From positions 37,503,670 through 37,567,669 of the forward strand of contig OZ025248.1 of NCBI GenBank assembly GCA_964019135.1: a DNA stretch of 64,000 bases. Reading direction: 5' to 3'. This stretch comes from Arenicola marina (lineage: Eukaryota > Annelida > Polychaeta > Arenicolidae). The notes below the pieces were generated by a model. That model did no database searches, had not been told where the DNA came from, and worked only from the letters and a program-made list of their open reading frames with translations. Below, in pieces: positions 1 through 10,686 of the stretch. The translations under genes and the position numbers were made by a program. Numbering within the stretch: the first letter of the stretch is position 1; the number at the start of each line of letters is the position of its first letter.

Positions 1-323
1 ATTGGATAGGGAAGGGGCATTCACAAAAGAAGTCCGCAATGAAAATCCTGACATAAACCAGATCGACACCCTGCTATAAATCATCCTATCCTTCTCGATT
101 AACGGCCACTATGAGTTTAAGCAAAATGACCGACAAAGACACGCATGTGGGCGGCGTTTGTGAATTTATCTGTAATGAATAAGCCACCCAGACCCCTATC
201 CCGAGGCATACCCCCAACTCCAGTCTCCAGGTTGAGACTGAGTGAACGCTGACTTGATGGATTATGACGTCCTGTTCTTCTGTGGCGGCACTGGCCGAGT
301 TCCAGTTTGGCCATTCACAATGT
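1..323. other. Intergenic DNA, nothing recognised
   Basis: Single-copy-looking sequence that runs into the 26-bp repeat. The short minus-strand open frames here have no recognisable domain, no compositional bias typical of coding sequence and no start context that stands out. Confidence 0.5.
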
Positions 324-514
324 GATGCCAAATGTCGTCTGCTGTCATAGGCATGAAATGTCGTCTACCGTCAGTGGCATGAAACGTCGTTTGCTGTCAC
401 TGGCATGAAATGTCGTCTGTTGTCACTGGCATGAAATGTCGTCTGCTGTCAGTGTAATGAAATGTCGTCTGCTATCTGTCGCATGAAATATCGTCTGCTT
501 TCTGTGGCATGGAA
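324..514. repeat. 26-bp tandem repeat, about 7 copies
   Basis: Seven degenerate copies of a 26-bp unit containing the words CATGAAATGTCGTCTGCTGT and CACTGG follow each other without spacers. Units differ by point changes and grow more diverged to the right, so the array is not freshly amplified. It is unrelated in sequence to the large 17-bp array that starts 1.2 kb downstream. Confidence 0.85.
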
Positions 515-1763
515 TCGATACCATTGATTTTAAAGTTGCACGTCTTCATGCGAGCGCAAAGACGCTAAAAATTTAACGCCGAAGGCATTTCAATCAATAT
601 GCATTGGCGGCTTTACAATACGCAGGGCTGTTGCAGTCGCCCTTCTGCGGCTTTCCACTTCGGTCACTCCCGTTTTTTTTTGCGTCCCTTCCTCTCTTCT
701 GTCTTCAACATTTTTGCAATTATTATGAGTCCGAGGGAGGTAGACTCCCCTCAACATAAACCCTGACGGCCCTCTCTTCTTCCTCACTCGTCCATCATAC
801 TTTAATCTTTTTTCTAACCTTTTACAATTTTACGATGCATCGATTTGACCATTTCCATTTCCGGTTGGCACACTATATATCTAGCCATGTATTGATTTCC
901 TGAAGTTACTTTCTTAGGCACTCCGCCGCATCTTTGCAACTGGTATCCCACGATAGAATTGCATGATGTTAAGACAACATATACGCGGCGCTATATCTGT
1001 CTGCTGTGACATTATGTCTGCTCTGCCGCGTCTCTCAATCCCCTGTTTCGATCCTCGCTCGCCTATTTCTCTTATTAATAAGTTATTCGCTACAATTGTT
1101 CACAACCCGTCTTTCTGGTTCAGTTCGTGTATGTCTCGAGCGGTCTTTCTATTTAGTTCATGTTTTATCGGTCTACTTTTCTCACATGTTGTTTTTCTCT
1201 GGGGTCTATTTTCGTCTCTCCGTTCGTCTTTTAGGGCGTAGTTTCATCGCAATATCTTCCATGTAGCCCATCTTCTCCCACTCCGTCTTTCTTTGTTCGG
1301 TCCATCTTGGTCCCTCTTGGTCAGTCTGCACCCGTCAGTGTGTGTTATGTTCGCCTGCCCGCCTCCACAGGGTCTCACAATGACTAGACGGCTATCTGTG
1401 TATGTCACGGTTCTTTCTCTCAGACATGTCGGCCGCTCCTCGTTACCCTTATAGGAGCCCCTGCTATGCGGCCCTATTGTTCGCCTTCCCGCTGCCAAAT
1501 TGGCCTGTAGCCTACCCAGGTCGGCTTAAATAAAGAAAATAAAAATCCTGCGATAGCATCGACCTAAATTGACTTACGGGCGGTATTCCCTAATGACCTG
1601 CCTGTCTGTTCGAGACAGGGCAGAGAATGCGGGGCATGACGAGTGGAGGCTGTCATCTATGGTTGACCTACATTCTGTTCTCTTCAGGCGGCCGGGTCAG
1701 TCACGCAGAGTGGGTGGCGGCAAGGTTGTCAAAGGACGAAGATGTGGGGGCAAAGTCCGACAA
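515..1763. other. Intergenic DNA left of the large minisatellite
   Basis: No gene, RNA or mobile element could be supported. The region is pyrimidine-rich on the plus strand around 1000-1300 (many CTGTCT and TTTCTC words). It contains several open frames under 100 codons that overlap on both strands and resemble no known family. Confidence 0.4.
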
Positions 1764-4700
1764 GTCACATTGTGTCTCCGGTCACGGTGTGTCTCCAGTC
1801 ACGGTGTGTCTCCAGTCACGGTGTGTCTCCAGTCACGGTGTGTCTCCAGTCACGGTGATTCTCCAGTCACGGTGTGTCTCCAGTCACGGTGTGTCTCCAG
1901 TCACGGGTTTTTAGTTACGTGCTTTCAGTCACGGTGTGTTTCTAGTCACAATGTGTTTCCAGTCACGGTGTGGCTCTAGTCACGGTGTGTCTCCAGTCAC
2001 GGTATGTCTCCAGTCACGGAGTCTCCAATCACGATATGTCTCCGGTTACTGTGTGTCTCCAGTCACGGTGTGTCTCCAGTCACGGTGTGTCTCCAGTCAC
2101 GGTATGTCTCGAGTCACGGAGTCTCCAATCACGGTATGTCTCCAGTCACGGTGTGTCTCCAGTCATGGTGTGACTCTAGTCACGGTGTCCCCAGTCACGG
2201 TGTGTCTCCAGTCACGGTGTGTCCCTAGTCACGGTGTGTCTCCAATCATGGTGTGTCTCCAGTCACGGTGTGTCTCCAGTCACGGGTTTTTAGTTACGTG
2301 CTTTCAGTCACGGTGTGTCTCTAGTCACAATGTGTCTCCAGTCACGATGTGGCTCTAGTCACGGTGTGTCTCCAGTCACGGTATGTCTCCAGTCACGGAG
2401 TCTCCAATCACGGTATGTCTCCGGTCACGGTGTGTCTCCAGTCACGGTGTGTCTCCAGTCACGGTGTGTCTCCAGTCACGGGTTTTTAGTTACGTGCTTT
2501 CAGTCACGGTGTGTCTCTAGTCTCAATGTGTCTCCAGTCACGGTATGGCTCTAGTCACGGTGTGTCTCCAGTCACGGTATGTCTCCAGTCACGATGTGTC
2601 TCCAGTCACGGTGTCTCCCTAGTCACGGTGTGTTTCCAATCACGGTGTGTCTCCAGTCGCGGTGTGTCTCCAGTCATGGTGTGTCTCCAGTCACGGTGTG
2701 TCTCCAGTCACGGTGTGTCCCTAGTCACGGTGTGTCTCCAATCACGGTGTGTCTCCAGTCGTGGTGTGTCGCCAGTCATGGTGTGTCTCTAGTCACGGTG
2801 TGTCTCCAGTCACGGTGTGTCTCCAGTCACGGGTTTTTAGTTACGTGCTTTCAGTCAGGGTGTGTCTCTAGTCACAATGTGTCTCCAGTCACGGTATGGC
2901 TCTAGTCACGGTGTGTCTCCAGTCACGGTATGTCTCCAGTCACGGAGTCTCCAATCACGGTATGTCTCCAGTCACGGTGTGTCTCCAGTCATGGTGTGAC
3001 TCTAGTCACGGTGTCTCCAGTCACGGTGTGTCTCCAGTCACGGTGTGTCTCCAGTCACGGTGTGTCTCCAGTCATGGTGTGTCTCCAGTCACGGTGTGTC
3101 TCCAGTCACGGTGTGTCCCTAGTCACGGTGTGTCTCCAATCACGGTGTGTCTCCAGTCGTGGTGTGTCTCCAGTCATGGTGTGTCTCTAGTCACGGTGTG
3201 TCTCCAGTCACGGTGTGTCTCCAGTCACGGTGTGTCTCCAGTCATGGTGTGTCTCCAGTCACGGTGTGTCTCCAGTCACGGTGTGTCCCTAGTCACGGTG
3301 TGTCTCCAATCACGGTGTGTCTCCAGTCGTGGTGTGTCTCCAGTCATGGTGTGTCTCTAGTCACGGTGTGTCTCCAGTCACGGTGTGTCTCCAGTCACGG
3401 GTTTTTAGTTACGTGCTTTCAGTCAGGGTGTGTCTCTAGTCACAATGTGTCTCCAGTCACGGTATGGCTCTAGTCACGGTGTGTCTCCAGTCACGGTATG
3501 TCTCCAGTCACGGAGTCTCCAATCACGGTATGTCTCCAGTCACGGCGTGTCTCCAGTCACGGTGTGTCTCCAGTCACGGTATGTCTCCAGTCACGGTGTG
3601 TCTCCAGTCACGGTGTGTCTCTAGTCACGGTGTGTCTCCAGTCACGGTGTGTCTTCAGTCACGGGTTTTTAGTTACGTGCTTTCAGTCACGGTGTGTCTC
3701 TAGTCACGGTGTGACTCCAGTCACGGTATGTCTCCAGTCACGGAGTCTCCAATCACGATATGTCTCCGGTTACTGTGTGCCTCCAGTCACGGTGTGTCTC
3801 CAGTCACGGTGTGTCTCCAGTCACGGTATGTCTCGAGTCACGGAGTCTCCAATCACGGTGTGTCTCCAGTCACGGTGTGTCTCCAGTCACGGTGTGTCCC
3901 TAGTCACGGTGTGTCTCCAATCACGGTGTGTCTCCAGTCGTGGTGTGTCTCCAGTCATGGTGTGTCTCTAGTCACGGTGTGTCTCCAGTCACGGTGTGTC
4001 TCCAGTCACGGGTTTTTAGTTACGTGCTTTCAGTCAGGGTGTGTCTCTAGTCACAATGTGTCTCCAGTCACGGTATGGCTCTAGTTACGGTGTCTCTCCA
4101 GTCACGGTATGTCTCCAGTCACGGAGTCTCCAATCACGGTATGTCTCCAGTCACGGTGTCTCCAGTCATGGTGTGTCTCCAGTCATGGTGTGTCTCCAAT
4201 CACGGTGTGTATCCAGTCACGGTGTGTCTCCAGTCATGGTGTGACTCTAGTCACGGTGTCTCCAGTCACGGTGTGTCTCCAGTCACGGTGTGTCCCTAGT
4301 CACGGTGTGTCTCCAATCATGGTGTGTCTCCAGTCACGGTGTGTCTCCAGTCACGGGTTTTTAGTTACGTGCTTTCAGTCACGGTGTATCTCTAGTCACA
4401 ATGTGTCTCCAGTCACGATGTGGCTCTAGTCACGGTGTGTCTCCAGTCACGGTATGTCTCCAGTCACGGAGTCTCCAATCACGGTATGTCTCCGGTCACG
4501 GTGTGTCTCCAGTCACGGTGTGTCTCCAGTCACGGTGTGTCTCCAGTCACGGTGTGTCTCCAGTCACGGTGTCTCCAGTCACGGTGTGTCTCCAGTCACG
4601 GTGTGTCTCCAGTCACGGTGTGTCTCCAATCACGGTGTGTCTGCAGTCATGGTGTGTCTCTAGTCACGGTGTGTCTCCAGTCACGGTGTGTCTCCAGTCA

Positions 4701-7700
4701 CGGTGTGTCTCCAGTCACGGGTTTGTAGTTACGTGCTTTCAGTCACGGTGTGTCTCCAGTCACGGTGTGTCTCCAGTCACGATGTTTCTCCAGTCACGGG
4801 TTTTTAGTTACGTGATTTCAGTCACGGTGTGTCTCTAGTCACAATGTGTCTCTAGTCACGGTATGGCTCTAGTCACGGTGTGTCTCCAGTCACGGTATGT
4901 CTCCAGTCACGGAGTCTCCAATCACGGTATGTCTCCAGTCACGGTGTGTCTCCAGTCATGGTGTGACTCTCGTCACGGTGTGTCTCCAGTCACAATGTGT
5001 CTCCAGTCACGGTATGGCTCTAGTCACGGTGTGTCTCCAGTCACGGTATGTCTCCAGTCACGGAGTCTCCAATCACGGTATGTCTCCAGTCACGGTGTGT
5101 CTCCAGTCATGGTGTGACTCTAGTCACGGTGTGTCTCCAGTCACAATGTGTCTCCAGTCACGGTATGGCTCTAGTCACGGTGTGTCTCCAGTCACGGTAT
5201 GTCTCCAGTCACGGAGTCTCCAATCACGGTATGTCTCCAGTCACGGTGTGTCTCCAATCATGGTGTGACTCTAGTCACGGTGTCTCCAGACACGGTGTGT
5301 CCCCAGTCACGGTGTGTCTCCAGTCACGGTGTGTCTCCAATCGTGGTGTGACTCTAGTCACGGTGTCTCCAGTCACGGTGTGTCTCCAGTCACGGTGTGT
5401 CTCCAGTCACGGTGTGTCTCCAATCACGGTGTGTCTCCAGTCATGGCGTGTCTCTAGTCACGGTGTGTCTCCAGTCACGGTGTGTCTCCAGTCACGGTTT
5501 TTAGTTACGTGATTTCAGTCACGGTGTGTCTCTAGTCACAATGTGTCTCCAGTCACGGTATGGCTCTAGTCACGGTGTATCTCCAGTCACGGTGTGTCTC
5601 CAATCATGGTGTGACTCTAGTCACGGTGTCTCCAGTCACGGTGTGTCCCCAGTCACGGTGTGTCTCCAGTCACGGAGTCTCCAATCACGGTATGTCTCCA
5701 GTCACGGCGTGTCTCCAGTCACGGTGTGTCTCCAGTCACGGTGTGTCCCTAGTCACGGTGTGTCTCCAATCACGGTGTGTCTCCAGTCAGGGTGTGTCTC
5801 TAGTCACGGTGTCTCCAGTCACGGTGTCTTCAGTCACGGTGTGTCTCTAGTCACGGTGTGTCTCCAGTCACGGTATGTCTCCAGTCACGGAGTCTCCAAT
5901 CACGGTATGTCTCCAGTCACGGTGTGTCTCCAGTCATGGTGTGACTCTCGTCACGGTGTGTCTCCAGTCACAATGTGTCTCCAGTCACGGTATGGCTCTA
6001 GTCACGGTGTGTCTCCAGTCACGGTATGTCTCCAGTCACGGAGTCTCCAATCACGGTATGTCTCCAGTCACGGTGTGTCTCCAGTCATGGTGTGACTCTA
6101 GTCACGGTGTGTCTCCAGTCACAATGTGTCTCCAGTCACGGTATGGCTCTAGTCACAATGTGTCTCCAGTCACGGTATGGCTCTAGTCACGGTGTGTCTC
6201 CAGTCACGGTATGTCTCCAGTCACGGAGTCTCCAATCACGGTATGTCTCCAGTCACGGTGTGTCTCCAGTCATGGTGTGACTCTAGTCACGGTGTGTCTC
6301 CAGTCACAATGTGTCTCCAGTCACGGTATGGCTCTAGTCACGGTGTGTCTCCAGTCACGGTATGTCTCCAGTCACGGAGTCTCCAATCACGGTATGTCTC
6401 CAGTCACGGTGTGTCTCCAATCATGGTGTGACTCTAGTCACGGTGTCTCCAGTCACGGTGTGTCCCCAGTCACGGTGTGTCTCCAGTCACGGTGTGTCTC
6501 CAATCATGGTGTGACTCTAGTCACGGTGTCTCCAGTCACGGTGTGTCTCCAGTCACGGTGTGTCTCCAGTCACGGTGTGTCTCCAATCACGGTGTGTCTC
6601 CAGTCATGGCGTGTCTCTAGTCACGGTGTGTCTCCAGTCACGGTGTGTCTCCAGTCACGGTTTTTAGTTACGTGATTTCAGTCACGGTGTGTCTCTAGTC
6701 ACAATGTGTCTCCAGTCACGGTATGGCTCTAGTCACGGTGTATCTCCAGTCACGGTGTGTCTCCAATCATGGTGTGACTCTAGTCACGGTGTCTCCAGTC
6801 ACGGTGTGTCCCCAGTCACGGTGTGTCTCCAGTCACGGAGTCTCCAATCACGGTATGTCTCCAGTCACGGCGTGTCTCCAGTCACGGTGTGTCTCCAGTC
6901 ACGGTGTGTCCCTAGTCACGGTGTGTCTCCAATCACGGTGTGTCTCCAGTCAGGGTGTGTCTCTAGTCACGGTGTCTCCAGTCACGGTGTCTTCAGTCAC
7001 GGTGTGTCTCTAGTCACGGTGTGTCTCCAGTCACGGTATGTCTCCAGTCACGGAGTCTCCAATCACGGTATGTCTCCAGTCACGGTGTGTCTCCAGTCAT
7101 GGTGTGACTCTCGTCACGGTGTGTCTCCAGTCACAATGTGTCTCCAGTCACGGTATGGCTCTAGTCACGGTGTGTCTCCAGTCACGGTATGTCTCCAGTC
7201 ACGGAGTCTCCAATCACGGTATGTCTCCAGTCACGGTGTGTCTCCAGTCATGGTGTGACTCTAGTCACGGTGTGTCTCCAGTCACAATGTGTCTCCAGTC
7301 ACGGTATGGCTCTAGTCACGGTGTGTCTCCAGTCACGGTATGTCTCCAGTCACGGAGTCTCCAATCACGGTATGTCTCCAGTCACGGTGTGTCTCCAATC
7401 ATGGTGTGACTCTAGTCACGGTGTCTCCAGTCACGGTGTGTCCCCAGTCACGGTGTGTCTCCAGTCACGGTGTGTCTCCAATCACGGTGTGTCTCCAATC
7501 ATGGCGTGTCTCTAGTCACGGTGTGTCTCCAGTCACGGTGTGTCTCCAGTCACGGTTTTTAGTTACGTGATTTCAGTCACGGTGTGTCTCTAGTCACAAT
7601 GTGTCTCCAGTCACGGTATGGCTCTAGTCACGGTGTATCTCCAGTCACGGTGTGTCTCCAATCATGGTGTGACTCTAGTCACGGTGTCTCCAGTCACGGT

Positions 7701-7946
7701 GTGTCCCCAGTCACGGTGTGTCTCCAGTCACGGAGTCTCCAATCACGGTATGTCTCCAGTCACGGCGTGTCTCCAGTCACGGTGTGTCTCCAGTCACGGT
7801 GTGTCCCTAGTCACGGTGTGTCTCCAATCACGGTGTGTCTCCAGTCAGGGTGTGTCTCTAGTCACGGTGTCTCCAGTCACGGTGTCTTCAGTCACGGTGT
7901 GTCTCTAGTCACGGTGTGTCTCCAGTCACAATGTGTCTCTAGTCCC
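1764..7946. repeat. Large minisatellite, 17-bp unit, about 360 copies
   Basis: The unit CCAGTCACGGTGTGTCT is repeated head to tail for about 6.2 kb. Common variants are CTAGTCACGG, CCAATCACGG, CCAGTCATGG and a short form CCAGTCACGGAGTCT. A marker variant containing GGTTTTTAGTTACGTG recurs about a dozen times (for example near 1904, 2284, 2480, 2830, 3400, 4010, 5497, 6660 and 7555), which shows the array grew by copying blocks rather than single units. Because 17 is 2 modulo 3 and the unit has few plus-strand stops, every forward frame translates to the same 17-residue peptide periodicity, so the apparent proteins here are artefacts. It begins after an ordinary sequence ending ACAAGTCACATTGTG and stops abruptly at an A-run near 7948. 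Confidence 0.97.
5526..7946. repeat. Higher-order repeat blocks inside the 17-bp array
   Basis: The 1163-bp block 5526-6688 is followed directly by a second copy starting at 6689. The first 570 bp read as identical. The second copy is 895 bp because it lacks about 268 bp, and a third partial copy begins at 7584 and runs to the array end. Nested inside is a 151-bp sub-block seen in tandem near 4897, 5048, 5875 and 6026. Near identity of the large blocks implies very recent amplification, or alternatively an assembly duplication of one block. Confidence 0.9.
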
Positions 7947-8140
7947 GGTAAAAAAAACGCGTATGACGATTGGTATGTTGTTTTGAGTGTACTGCTTCCA
8001 CTTGTACACCATTAACTTGTCAATGTTGCACGGTTGGATCAAGTCTGACTAAGATACATTATGATGCATTATTTCGTTATTATAATTGTTATCGCAACAT
8101 ATGTACACAGATGAAACAACCAGCTGGCCACTACATGTCA

Positions 8141-8162
8141 TGACGTCATTGCATTGACGTCA
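8141..8162. promoter_or_regulatory. Paired TGACGTCA palindromes
   Basis: Two full cAMP-response-element type palindromes (TGACGTCA) lie at 8141-8148 and 8155-8162 with 6 bp between them, in the 250-bp stretch between the 17-bp and 59-bp arrays. Such sites bind CREB/ATF bZIP dimers in animals. No gene start is recognisable nearby, so a regulatory role is only inferred. The word is common across this window and may be part of dispersed sequence. Confidence 0.3.
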
Positions 8163-8196
8163 CACCAGACGAGACGCACCAGCTTCTTCGGTCGGC

Positions 8197-8384
8197 GGGA
8201 ACCAGCCTGATCAATACATTCTGCTGATTACCCTTGGACCGGAATTGTAGCGACTGGGAACCAGACTGGTCAATACACTGTTCTGATTACCCTAGGACCA
8301 GAGTTGTAGCGACTGGGACCCAGCCTGGTCAATACATCGTGCTGATTACCGTTCGGCCAGTGTTGTAGCGAATGGGAACCAGCT
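8197..8384. repeat. 59-bp tandem repeat, about 3 copies
   Basis: Three successive units each begin GGGAACCAG and contain GTCAATACA and CTGATTACC before ending TTGTAGCGACT. A fourth partial unit ends at about 8384. The spacing between GGGAACCAG starts is 59 bp. Divergence between units is about 10-15% by eye. Confidence 0.85.
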
Positions 8385-8984
8385 AGCCCCATGTGACGTT
8401 GTTGGAAATTTTAAAAGCCACATGTCCGGTCCATCTAATCCTGCATGGCATTTCACAAGCACGCGTGGCGAGATGCGGTGCTGATGGCGAGAACTTTTTG
8501 GGGTATGGCAATAGTTTCTAAAAGTATGTAGCTTACAACTTATCTTGTTATTTTGGTTGAAGTCTCCGTGATTACGACGATATCGTCTGTTGATTTTTCG
8601 AAGCAGCAGACAACTCAGTTCTGTCCGCCACCTTGCCCACCCAGTGGAGAAACTGCGCATGCGTGCATGTCGTTAAAACCGCACCATTCGTTTGGTGGCG
8701 CTTCATACACCCGGCCATTGACCCGCAATAAGCGAAACGCCACCTGGCGAAAGCCGCTGGTGAAGAATGACCAAATACGAAATGGCGCGATAAACAACAA
8801 GAAAGTCTCATTTCAACCGACTTGATAGTAATGCGATACTTTGTTAGTTCATATGCATGTGGGTTTTGTGGTAAATATGAAGTTTAGGTATCAGAGTACA
8901 AAATGACAAGGGTTTGATGGATCGTGCGGTTAACAACACTTAGTCGCCCACAAAAACAAATCTTACACCCTCATTTCTCATTTT
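8385..8984. other. Intergenic DNA, nothing firm
   Basis: Overlapping open frames of 60-104 codons exist on both strands between 8346 and 8825, but none resembles a known protein and they contradict each other. No repeat structure is visible. The sequence leads into a SINE-like element on the minus strand. Confidence 0.35.
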
Positions 8985-9200
8985 CTACATGAGGACATGA
9001 GACTGTTGTGCGGAGCAACAACTGTCTCATATTGGACTAGGAAGCAGCCAACTAGTCAGTCTCAGCACACTATATTCTTCCATTATGGCCGCTCACCGGC
9101 CTGATGGTGTCACACCAAATATGGATTCGTTGGTGTTTAGAGCCCTGTCTCTGAATCTGAGTCTCTAAAGTCCAGCGTGCTACCAGTGAGCTACCGATGT
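8985..9200 (-). mobile_element. tRNA-like SINE (minus strand), probable
   Basis: Read on the minus strand, 9177-9193 gives TAGCTCACTGGTAGCAC, a good match to the internal A box of a tRNA promoter. It is followed by a tRNA-like anticodon-arm stretch (GCTGGACTTTAGA). The B box is weak. The body contains a strong hairpin (8997-9030) with a 13-14 bp stem of TGAGACTGTTGT and AACAACTGTCTCA around a 7-bp loop. I could not find a clear 3' tail or target-site duplication, so the limits are approximate. Confidence 0.45.
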
Positions 9201-9207
9201 GACGTCA

Positions 9208-10686
9208 CAACCATTCGCCGCCGTCAAATGTTAACACATAACGCGAACCCCCAAAAATGAAATCCAAGGTTGGCTACATCGAGCAGGTTATCCGATCGTC
9301 GGTGATACTGGTTCAGGGACCACTGGGAGTTTCATACAGCAAAACGCGCAGCTTCGCCAACGCGAGGGGTAGAGTGGCTGTGTTGGGGGTGGGGGTGGGG
9401 GTGCGTCCTTCCCTGGCGGCTGCTCGCGGGCAACGTGAACTTTTAATGCGGAACTGAAGTGGCTGAGTCGGCGAGGATATGAGATACGTGAGCGGGTGGG
9501 AGTAGGTGGGGAGCGGGGGCCTGTGGGGGTGGGGGGTGGGGGGGGCGGAGGATGGATGGGCACCGGACCCCATTGTTGTAAGGAGTTTATAGCGGAAGTG
9601 CCATAGTGCGCTGGCTGGCTAGGTCGGGACTAGTAGAGGGCAGCCGCCTATCGCAGCCACGGCACCGGGACGTCTCCGCGTGCGTACAACCCACGCACTG
9701 CACCACCCAGCCAGCAAGCCAGCCAGCTAGCCAGCCCGCCCGCCAGCCAGCCAAGACGATCCAAAATGGAGGGGTAGAGCCGGAGAACTGAAGCCAGAGC
9801 CCCCTGCCGGACCTCCCGGATATCACTACAAGCCAGCCAGCTAGCCTGCCCCAGCCGCTGGCCCGCCCGCCCCAGCCAGTGAGCGGCGGGCGGGGGCCTG
9901 TCGCCCCGAGGTTGCGGCGTATGCAGGTTTCCCGCGCTTGCGAAGCGGCGGCAGACGACAGGAGCGGTCCGTAGCTATCGGACGTACAGTGAGGGAAAGC
10001 GAGGACTGGTGGCTGGGCTTCTTCCGGGGCGCCGTCCGCCTCACTGACGCACTGCATACTTAGTCTGCCTCCGTAGACCGCGGTGTTAGCGTGGGTGTTC
10101 GCCGTGGATTACTCACTCACACACCATCGTCGCTTGTCGGGCACAAGTCTGTCGATAGCCGACTTTAAGTTACTGTTCGTTCAATACCCACACAACGTTT
10201 CTATAGATAAAGTGGAGTACACACACTCAAGCGGGGGAGTATGTCAAATTAATCGGCCTGTGGATCAGCTTCTATCGTGTTGACTTCTTCATATAAACGA
10301 CTTCGCCGTCATGAGATGTTTGAGTGCGATTTAACCACGTGACGACAACTGGCTCTGGCTGCTTCCTGTTTATTGCCGGTGTGGTGTCAAAGCCGTATCA
10401 ACAACAACAACAAAGCTGGATATATATTCTGTGTGCTGCTGTCGGTGTGTTTATGGAATAGCCTTGGATTATTTTCACGCTTCCCTTTAATGCTGAGTGG
10501 AGTAGTAACGGGAGTTGATGTCATTCAGCCGTGCACGATACTCCTTACTTAGTCTTTACTCGTCACCCGACGCCCGTTGATTAATTGTTTTAACAAAGGG
10601 AATGTGTCTGCGGATGGCAATTCATTTATTGACTGTTTGCTTGGCCGTAGATTAAGTGAGGTTTTTGTGGTGATACATCAGCTGCG
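9208..10686 (+). promoter_or_regulatory. GC-rich region upstream of the globin gene
   Basis: From about 9350 to 10080 the sequence is GC- and CpG-rich, consistent with a promoter or first non-coding exon of the globin that starts at 10687. It also contains a G-rich stretch (9380-9410 and 9530-9550), a CCAG tetranucleotide repeat, an E-box CACGTGAC at 10336-10343 and an AT stretch GGATATATATTC near 10418. A TATACATCAG-like acceptor just before the ATG would be compatible with an upstream non-coding exon, but no transcription start can be fixed from sequence alone. The short open frames in this stretch look like low-complexity shadows. Confidence 0.4.
9707..9754. repeat. CCAG/CCAGCC short tandem repeat
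   Basis: About a dozen irregular copies of the tetranucleotide CCAG, with AGCC and CCCG variants, lie in the GC-rich region upstream of the globin gene. A second small cluster of the same word occurs at about 9831-9845. Confidence 0.8.

Noticed and set aside
1764-7946. CRISPR array
   Set aside because: There are no unique spacers of constant length, the unit is only 17 bp, and the setting is an animal genome.
1936-8015. Many forward open frames of 65-189 codons with VSPVTVCLQS-type repeats
   Set aside because: They are frame-cycling translations of the 17-bp minisatellite, present in all three frames at once, with no start or splice context.
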